The notes beneath the pieces were generated by a model. It made no database searches. It saw only the letters and a program-made list of their open reading frames with translations, and had not been told where the DNA came from. From Segetibacter sp. 3557_3 (GTDB taxonomy: Bacteria > Bacteroidota > Bacteroidia > Chitinophagales > Chitinophagaceae), in contig NZ_SMSK01000030.1 of assembly GCF_004354985.1 (NCBI RefSeq), positions 1 through 33,223 on the forward strand: a stretch of 33,223 bases of DNA, read 5' to 3'. A program made the position numbers and the translations under genes. Position 1 is the first letter of the stretch. Every line of letters begins with the position of its first letter. Positions 8,104-14,945 of the stretch are shown here, in pieces.

Positions 8104-8837
8104 TACTTTCTGTTCGTTCAAGTACAAGTTGGATAATGATAAACATCTACATGGCAGTTCTAGAAGGCTTCTTCTACAATATAACAATTAGAACTTGGAC
8201 CTCTCCGGAACCAGCGCAAAGTTATTCAGTAGGCAAGCTGTTGTCACATGTTCTGTAGCCGGCACGCCATGCTTGATGAGAGCCAACAACTTAGAAGAAT
8301 AATTTTTTTTGTACATCCGACAGTCAAGACGTTCGGGGTAACCAAATCTTGCCGAAATTTAGTAAAAGCCCTGATAAGCAAGATGGTAAACCCTTTTAAC
8401 TTATCGAACATCCTTGAGAGAAACTGGCTATCGTATAAAAGAAATTGCAACTGGTTTTTAATTAAACTTGTTTTCAGCTAGAGGATTTGCTTTATGATAA
8501 AGCTAAGGCACTGATATTGGTGTAAAGCATTAGAAGTATTGCCTGATATGCCGGTTCGAGTCCTGCATCCTCCACTTATATCCGTCAGTCCAAAGACGCC
8601 ATAATATACAGATTGACAGCCGCAAAACGTAGAATAGCGCTGTAAGGCAAAGCTCTTTCGTCAGAAAAGAGGTTCACAAACAAAATATACATTCGAGTAT
8701 TACTTAATCCCCAGTTCATAACCGATCTTTATCTACTAATTATCTCCTTCTACAAGGCGCTCAATAAGAGCAATTACACTGATTGCCCAAACATCGCTTC
8801 AAAAGCGATTGATAGCTCAATAAAAATGGAAAGAAAG
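8104..8837. other. Rep upstream duplicate and gene-free DNA
   Basis: The first ~150 bases are the duplicated rep upstream region with the conserved CTTCTACAATATAACA block. The rest has only poor frames (8244-8481 on both strands) and a tRNA-like remnant near 8480-8574. No other gene recognised. Confidence 0.45.
8480..8574 (+). other. tRNA-like remnant (possible old attachment site)
   Basis: The 3' part looks like a tRNA end: GCCGG-TTCGAGT-CCTGC forms a T-arm with one mismatch, followed by ATCCTCC and a discriminator A. The 5' part AGAGGAT pairs with ATCCTCC at 6 of 7 positions, and GCTTTATGATAAAGC could be a D-arm, but lacks the usual GG in the loop. The ~95-nt length would fit a class II tRNA. 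No canonical 7-base anticodon loop can be built and there is no CCA, so it is not a working tRNA. A 3' tRNA fragment left by integration is a possible explanation. Confidence 0.25.
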
Positions 8838-8869
8838 TTTTGACATGCACTATAAAACTCATAATTTAA
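8838..8869 (+). promoter_or_regulatory. Candidate Bacteroidota promoter for the 8901-13064 genes
   Basis: TTTTG (TTTG at 8839-8842) is followed after 19 bases by TAATTTAA (8862-8869), close to the Bacteroidota -33 TTTG / -7 TAnnTTTG pattern with its usual spacing. It lies ~30 bp before the ATG at 8901. Confidence 0.5.
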
Positions 8870-8900
8870 TGCACCTATTGGCAAACGCAAATAAACAGTT

Positions 8901-9350
8901 ATGCGAAACACTGTTCTGTTCATTATTGTATATTACATATTCTTACTGAGCTCTGTAACTGGGCAAACCATAGAAAGTGTGGTATCAAGAAGTTTTCAAC
9001 CTTTTGTTATTCCGTCAAGCGCAGCGTCTTTACAAGCTGCCAACATAATCGTTTCTGAGTTCAACAAGTATGGCGCTCTTAGGTGTTCAAACATCCTTAC
9101 TTCAACTTTAGAGAAAAGGATTAGTGAAGTAAGGATTACGCATATTCCGGTGGTAAAGAAAGGAGCTGTCGCAGAATTTCTTGTATTAGTAAATAAGTTT
9201 AGCTGTGAAGTGATAGGAATGGTGCATAAAACACAAGTCGTTCGAGTCAAGAACAACAAGTGCAGTATTAACGACATTAAGTTGGAAAGTCCTGATCTGA
9301 TCTATGATCCAACCAAGACAGGTTTTTTTTCAGTGAAATTGCAATTTTAA
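8901..9350 (+). CDS. Exported hypothetical protein (149 aa)
   Basis: The N-terminus MRNTVLFIIVYYIFLLSSVTGQ is a signal peptide with likely cleavage after TGQ. The mature part is mixed alpha/beta with two spaced cysteines (LRCSN and FSCEV, plus NKCS), compatible with a periplasmic or secreted small domain. No family recognised. It is followed after 26 bases by the 1017-residue exported protein on the same strand, so the two are probably co-transcribed, from the promoter-like sequence at 8838-8869. Confidence 0.75.
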   Translation: MRNTVLFIIVYYIFLLSSVTGQTIESVVSRSFQPFVIPSSAASLQAANIIVSEFNKYGALRCSNILTSTLEKRISEVRITHIPVVKKGAVAEFLVLVNKFSCEVIGMVHKTQVVRVKNNKCSINDIKLESPDLIYDPTKTGFFSVKLQF

Positions 9351-9376
9351 TTAGCTATAAAAACAACCGATATACG

Positions 9377-12300
9377 ATGAAATTCTTTTTTATCGCTACT
9401 CTATCTATTTTGCTCTCAGTTAAAAATACTTGTTCTCAGGTCAACAAAGAGTTTATTTTCAATTCGATATATGACTTGAAGGACGCTTACATTTCAAGGA
9501 TTGATACTTTGGTTTATACAATCACGAATATTCAAAATCCTAAAATAGAATTTTATCCTCCGTTAAGAGGTTCTATTACTTTAAGTAATAAAGTTATTAA
9601 GTATGTCCCACATGAAACAGATGCACCTATAATAAATGTCAGGGTTTCGCAAGATGGTGGAGACACGGCTAATTATTCAATAGTACGCAATAAATACGAA
9701 ATGGATTATCAAACCTTTTTAAAGCGTCCTGCTTCCGATGCCATTTCTAGAAAATCTTTCTATGATATTGTTATAGACTCCGTGAGCAAGGAGGATCAAG
9801 AACTTATAATAAAAGGAATTGATATAGATTTCACAAAGGGATCTGTATTTACAACTTATACTTACCAAGAGGGTGATGTTTTCTTTAACTATAAAAGAGT
9901 AAAGATTTATGCTAAAAACCTTACGTTAGGTACTGTGGTTAAATTTCCTGGAGCTAAGGTTGTTGTTTATGCCGACAGCTTAATTCTAGCTAATAAAGAC
10001 AATCCTGTCGGCATAGACATACAACCACTAACGAGGAACCGTTTAGTTCGTGCAAGTGTATCTGAGAAAGCGGAGGGGGATAAGGGCGATACTGCAGACA
10101 CTTTGTTCTTGTTTGTTAATAAGGTGAAGATTGAAAACGACCTACGTCACTCAGGATCGATGGCTCATTTAAATTATTATTTTTCGGCTCGGGGAGGAAG
10201 CGGTGAAGCGGCGCCAACAGGCAACCATGGCCAAGACTTTGATAGACTGCAGCCTTTTTCTGTTTCAAATAGCCTTGGAGCGACTGCAGCTGATGGGACT
10301 TGTAGATATTTCCCAAATCTGATAGAGAATCCAACTTTGCCTGTCAGGGATAATTTTATTTACCTTAATTATCTTAAAAAGGTCTCTACCACAGAAACAA
10401 GGTCACGTGGGGTACGTGGTGAAGACTATACTGTAGCATGTGATTATTGGATGCAATCAGTAATTGATAATTGGGGCAGAGTCTTCACGCCTGCTAGACT
10501 CGAAGCGGCGAAACCCAGACAGGGGGGAAGGCCAGGTGCTGGAGGAGATGGAGGTGTAATTGTAACAAATTCGCAACTAGTGAAAGACAGATCAACTACT
10601 CCAGCAGGATATCCTGGAGAGTCGGATGTGATTAGGAAAGGGGGAAAAGTACCAGCACCGACAGGACCTTTGTACTCATATACCTTTAGTGAAAAAAATG
10701 GAGTAGTTCTAAGAAGTGACTTCCATGAAATTTCTATTCCAAGGGAAATCTCTCTTAGTCCCCTCGCTGTAAATCCGCTAATAGTAAGCCATAACGGGTC
10801 CATAAACTTAGAGAACGTGTCAAATGGCAATAATATATCGTACATAACTTATGTCATTGATCATGCAGATTTACTTTACAAGTTCGGAAATCTAAAAGAA
10901 GCGAATGATGTTTATGATTACTGCGTTAATCATTACTTTTCCGATCAGAGTTTAGCATTAGACGCAAAAAGCCTTCAATATAAGAATTTAGCAATTTTAA
11001 ATAAAGAGAAAATTAAATCAAGTCTTGATTACTACGGTAATCCTTATAGTTGGGTTCCACAGTTAAACTTCGTCACTAACTTTGATTTGTACCAAAAAAA
11101 TATCGAGAATTCTTTTGAGGCTATCGCGAGTTCAATGTATATATTGAAGATGCACAAAGGTCATAATGCTAAAATAGAGGATTTAGAACAGCAGTTGAGT
11201 TTGCTCCGAAGAAATAACGAGTTTTACCAAGAGAAAATAGCCACTATCCAATCAGAAATGCCCCTAATAGAAGCGCAGCTACAACTGCTTAAAATTAAGA
11301 TTGATGACGCTGACGCCGAGTTACGACGTTTAGAAAACGAAATTTCAGCAATGGCAGAAGGGTCTGTTAGAGAAAAAGAAAAGAAGCATAGACAAAAAAG
11401 CTTGTTAAAGGCCGTCACTACTGTTGCAAAGGTGATTCCTGTCTATCAGCCAGCATTAGGAATGGTGGCTACAGGGGTTGACGCGATAGCTTTAAGGGAA
11501 GATAATACATCGTTTATAGATGTAGTTGGCAGTGCTGTAAGCGATTATCAAGACATGAAAAGTATACGAGAAGGGCTAAGCAACAATCTCAGAAATGCAT
11601 ATTCTTTAAGTGTTAATAGCACAGGGAATGTTAATCTTCAGACTCTTTATCAAAACAAGCAACAGTTAGTCTCGGAGCTTAAACCAGTATACGAAAAAGT
11701 CACGGAGATTTATGAAAGAATTAAACCAAGCAAACTCCCTGCCAACCTATATGAGGAAGAACTAGCTCGAATTAAGAACGAGCATCCGGAATACAAAAAT
11801 ATGATTGATAGTATTGCTGCATTAGGAAAAATGAACAATGAAGTAAGTCAACAATTAATCAAGTTAGCCTCTGCAATAACAGAAGCATCTAATTCTATAT
11901 ACAATAATGTAGATGCTATCTACGGGATTAAAAATGATTTAGAAATTAATAAGAGGATAAGCCCAGAAACTATTGATTATTTAACAGCAATAAAAAAAGA
12001 TGCAATCGAACGATTGTTATATTACCAGTATCTATTTGGTAAGGCCTATGAGTATTTTTCGCTTAAACAATATGACGGTTACAAGAATACTATCAAGCTG
12101 CTACATAATGGTAAAGAGTTTGAGAGCTATGCTGACCCTAGCACTATACTGTCAGCTATCAAAAACTTGTTTAACAATGAACTAAATGCATCAGTTTCAG
12201 GCATACTTGCCAAACTCAATACAGATTACGGCGCGAACGTTCAACAGAAAGTAAGAATACGTATTATCGGTTCTGATCTAGAAAAGATAAATCGAGGTGA

Positions 12301-12430
12301 TACTGTTTCCGTTAATTTTTTCAGAAATCCTATTTACAATGTCTTTGAAAATCAGAAGTATGATTATGCGGATATACTAATAAAGGATGTGACAGTTGAG
12401 CCGGAGTATAAAGCTACGAACATTGAATGA
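9377..12430 (+). CDS. Large exported coiled-coil protein (1017 aa), probably frameshifted at its 3' end
   Basis: The signal peptide is MKFFFIATLSILLSVKNTCSQ. Residues ~20-130 are beta-rich. At ~265-285 and ~375-395 are Gly-rich stretches (ARGGSGEAAPTGNHG; RQGGRPGAGGDGG). A tetratricopeptide-like helical pair may occur near 495-535 (DLLYKFGNLKEANDVYDYCVNHYF). A strong coiled coil covers ~592-672 (IEDLEQQLSLLRRNNEF ... LRRLENEISAM), a hydrophobic segment ~676-705 (AVTTVAKVIPVYQPALGMVATGV), and more long helices ~740-900. The family is not recognised. Coil-hydrophobic-coil order recalls alpha-helical pore formers, but this is inference. The stop at 12428-12430 probably results from a frameshift, because the next frame continues the protein without its own plausible start. 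Confidence 0.8.
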   Translation: MKFFFIATLSILLSVKNTCSQVNKEFIFNSIYDLKDAYISRIDTLVYTITNIQNPKIEFYPPLRGSITLSNKVIKYVPHETDAPIINVRVSQDGGDTANYSIVRNKYEMDYQTFLKRPASDAISRKSFYDIVIDSVSKEDQELIIKGIDIDFTKGSVFTTYTYQEGDVFFNYKRVKIYAKNLTLGTVVKFPGAKVVVYADSLILANKDNPVGIDIQPLTRNRLVRASVSEKAEGDKGDTADTLFLFVNKVKIENDLRHSGSMAHLNYYFSARGGSGEAAPTGNHGQDFDRLQPFSVSNSLGATAADGTCRYFPNLIENPTLPVRDNFIYLNYLKKVSTTETRSRGVRGEDYTVACDYWMQSVIDNWGRVFTPARLEAAKPRQGGRPGAGGDGGVIVTNSQLVKDRSTTPAGYPGESDVIRKGGKVPAPTGPLYSYTFSEKNGVVLRSDFHEISIPREISLSPLAVNPLIVSHNGSINLENVSNGNNISYITYVIDHADLLYKFGNLKEANDVYDYCVNHYFSDQSLALDAKSLQYKNLAILNKEKIKSSLDYYGNPYSWVPQLNFVTNFDLYQKNIENSFEAIASSMYILKMHKGHNAKIEDLEQQLSLLRRNNEFYQEKIATIQSEMPLIEAQLQLLKIKIDDADAELRRLENEISAMAEGSVREKEKKHRQKSLLKAVTTVAKVIPVYQPALGMVATGVDAIALREDNTSFIDVVGSAVSDYQDMKSIREGLSNNLRNAYSLSVNSTGNVNLQTLYQNKQQLVSELKPVYEKVTEIYERIKPSKLPANLYEEELARIKNEHPEYKNMIDSIAALGKMNNEVSQQLIKLASAITEASNSIYNNVDAIYGIKNDLEINKRISPETIDYLTAIKKDAIERLLYYQYLFGKAYEYFSLKQYDGYKNTIKLLHNGKEFESYADPSTILSAIKNLFNNELNASVSGILAKLNTDYGANVQQKVRIRIIGSDLEKINRGDTVSVNFFRNPIYNVFENQKYDYADILIKDVTVEPEYKATNIE

Positions 12431-13064
12431 TGTAGGTTTCGCTTCTTCTAACGTTTATATTAACCATGAGGGAGTATCTTATAGATATGATCATAACAAG
12501 CGCTACATATTTCATCATCAAAGTAACAAAAACAATTTATCTTATCAGTGGGTCTCTATACATGACTTCATAAGAAATGAGACCCCGCAACAAGAAGTAA
12601 ATTCACAATTACTTAATCTCCTATGTCATTTTTTAACCAAAACGGTAGGCTCGTGCACCCCTAGCATCAACACTGAAGTTTCTTTTGACTCTGACTTCAG
12701 ATTGTACAAGTTGGATAATGTGCCAAATAGAAACATGGATTTGAAGAATCTTTCAATTTTATTCACAGCTGCAATCCGGAAAAAATCCCCGCATGAGAAA
12801 CTTCCTGTCATTACTTTTTATCCTTCAGAAGGTCTTACTCCGAATATTCAGGTCGTTTCAAACTATTTATCAACTTATTTTAACGGCTTCAAAATGCTCA
12901 CTTTTCAGCCCGGAGAAGTTATCACTATCTCCGCAATCAAAGAGGTAGGAGGTAAAAAATTCAGTTATTGGAAAACATCTTCAAGTACAAACACTTTCAA
13001 TACCTCAACTTTCGATTATACTGTTACTAAAAACCGTGAGTTTTTTCAACCTGTTTATGAATAA
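12396..13064 (+). CDS. C-terminal continuation of the 1017-aa protein (frame-shifted) or coupled downstream gene
   Basis: The frame overlaps the end of the previous one by 35 bases. The only early start codons are TTG; the first ATG in frame is near residue 114. The sequence from NDVGFASSNVYINHEGVSYRY onward is clearly protein-like and ends in REFFQPVYE. The lack of a start and the immediate take-over of coding suggest that one gene of about 1230 codons was split by an indel around 12415-12435. Alternatives are programmed frameshifting or TTG-started coupled translation. It is soluble and mixed alpha/beta (PVITFYPSEGLTPNIQVVSNYL) with no known domain recognised. Confidence 0.65.
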   Translation: MSRSIKLRTLNDVGFASSNVYINHEGVSYRYDHNKRYIFHHQSNKNNLSYQWVSIHDFIRNETPQQEVNSQLLNLLCHFLTKTVGSCTPSINTEVSFDSDFRLYKLDNVPNRNMDLKNLSILFTAAIRKKSPHEKLPVITFYPSEGLTPNIQVVSNYLSTYFNGFKMLTFQPGEVITISAIKEVGGKKFSYWKTSSSTNTFNTSTFDYTVTKNREFFQPVYE

Positions 13065-14357
13065 CCGCGGATTTCTAAAAATCATTCTATAAAGAGTATT
13101 GCGCCTTTGTAGATGTTCTAACAATACTTCGAAATGTATTTTCAAAAAAGGTTGAATGTAGAGCATTATTCCAGTGTATCCGTAATGATTTGCTAAATTT
13201 GTTGATCGGCATTGTTTTGGTACGTGAAACTTGTCATGGTTTTCCTAGCGAGATTTGTCTACACTATCTCCCAAAGTTATAGGTTTGTCTTCATCGATAT
13301 TACTTTCTATAGTTGAGGAATCTCGATCAAATATGTGACAGGCCAAAGAAGTTACAGGCCTTTTAAAGGTATAAGAGCGTGATTAGAGAGGGCTTCAACC
13401 ATTCATTTCCTCTGACAATAATTCATGTGATAGTTGTGAATACTTACTTGACACTGGTAGAGTTATTTCTTTGTATGCCTCCGAAGAGTCCCGGCCTCGA
13501 TATACAATAATTTTTTGATCCCTTTAGCGCTGTACTCAACAACCTGTTGCTTTCCCACTGTAGATTTAATCACTTATGTTACAAAGGATTTGCACCTTAT
13601 CAGTTCAAAGTTCGTTATCTTTTTACCCGATAGTAAATACTATTCAGAGTTGTAAATCCTTCCTTATCAACACCGGTCAACTCTTAGTCCGCGTTTCCAT
13701 TGGTAACAAGCAAAGATCAATGCTTGCTTTACACTAACAGATCAAGTTCGGAAATGATTATGCCCTGTTAAAGTAAATCTCATCGATCCGCTAGGTGCTT
13801 ATACAACTGCGGAGAACCATCACTCGGGCAATCTTCGGATAATTGCCTATGAAATTAAGATTGACAATAAATGGACGCTGCCACACAATAAACACGTGAA
13901 CACATCCGCATACGGCACCGAACTGTTAGATGCATAAATGGTTGGACCAAGTACGGCCATAATAAATGTACCGAAAGACATTCATTGGATAAAACATAAA
14001 GATATCACGTCAATTAGCGTTGAAGAAAACCAGAGAACGGTTTCAAACGACGTTGACGCAAAAAAAGTTTCAAATGCTTGCATTTTAAACTGCCAACCAC
14101 TATTTTGGTATTGCTGTCAAAAAGCATGAGCAGAAAGTATTTCAATAAAAGAGGATCTAACAAATTCTGCCTAGCGGTATACTTTTAGAATCAAGATCAC
14201 TTATTTAGCAGAATGCTAAATCGTACATAGGCGCAATTGTCTAAACGGAGCCTTTTTCTTGATTCTGAATTAGTAAAATTGTTGTAAAATAAAAAAAGCA
14301 GCCTTTAGATCTCGGCTCCAACATTCTAGGTCGCTACTTTTTCCAAAAACGATCAAA
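13065..14357. other. Gene-poor 1.3 kb with a coding relic
   Basis: No intact gene recognised. Around 13762-14129 on the plus strand one frame runs through NLIDPLGAYTTAENHHSGNL and AYEIKIDNKWTLPHNKHVNT, then a TAA at ~13935, then directly ATG and MVGPSTAIINVPKDIHWIKH in the same frame. This may be a pseudogene with an in-frame stop; no start codon is seen for the first part. The remainder (13065-13760) holds nothing I can identify. Confidence 0.35.
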
Positions 14358-14939
14358 ATGAATAGGTTTTGGCTACTAATTGTGATTCTAGCTTTCTGTA
14401 GGTGCAATTCAGGCTCCCATACGGAAGTACAAAAAGACTCCTCTTCGGCAACTTTCGGGGACCCTATCCGCCCCGTAAACGATACTACAAGAAGTATGAT
14501 TATGAGCTGTGCTGGTTCAATTGGAGATGTTAAATATTCCATACTGAGGTACGAGGATTTTCGCCATGAAAATGGCGATTGTTGGGTACCGATGGGGCAA
14601 ATATCAAAAGCCATACTAAAGGAAAGTAAACTGGCTGGCCTTGTGGACTCAATTCCAGATGCAAGGGGTGTATTTATAAGAGGCATGAATGAGGGTCGTA
14701 ATATGTCAGAAGGAGACGCAGACGGAGACAGACAAATTGGAAGCTATCAAAGAGACGAGGTAGGCAGACATGGACACGATCTCCCGAATGGATTACACAG
14801 AGAAATGGATCATGTTTGGTCACTCAATGGTCCCGGTTCGATTCACCTTGGCCCAAACCGGGATCGAACTGCAGACCATCAGGGGACAGAAACCAGACCA
14901 CGTAATATCTGCCTCTATGTTTACATCAGGATAAATTAA
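14358..14939 (+). CDS. Exported protein with phage tail-collar-like C-terminus (193 aa)
   Basis: The N-terminus MNRFWLLIVILAFCRCNSGS is a signal or lipoprotein-type sequence; the cysteine pair FCRC is an atypical lipobox. The middle is short. From ~residue 95 the sequence reads SIPDARGVFIRGMNEGRN, then GDRQIGSYQRDEVGRHGHD, and ends ETRPRNICLYVYIRIN. That order (DxRGxFxRGxxxGR, a QIGSYQxD...H.H box, and terminal ETRPRN) is the hallmark of tail-collar / tail-fibre tip domains of phages and related cell-surface proteins. Family knowledge: these trimerise and bind receptors. The stop is 6 bases before the next gene, so both form an operon. A free-standing exported form is unusual. Confidence 0.78.
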   Translation: MNRFWLLIVILAFCRCNSGSHTEVQKDSSSATFGDPIRPVNDTTRSMIMSCAGSIGDVKYSILRYEDFRHENGDCWVPMGQISKAILKESKLAGLVDSIPDARGVFIRGMNEGRNMSEGDADGDRQIGSYQRDEVGRHGHDLPNGLHREMDHVWSLNGPGSIHLGPNRDRTADHQGTETRPRNICLYVYIRIN

Positions 14940-14945
14940 AAGGTT

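Noticed and set aside
10444-10845. Minus-strand 133-codon frame inside the 1017-aa gene
   Set aside because: Antisense shadow of a glycine-rich coding segment.
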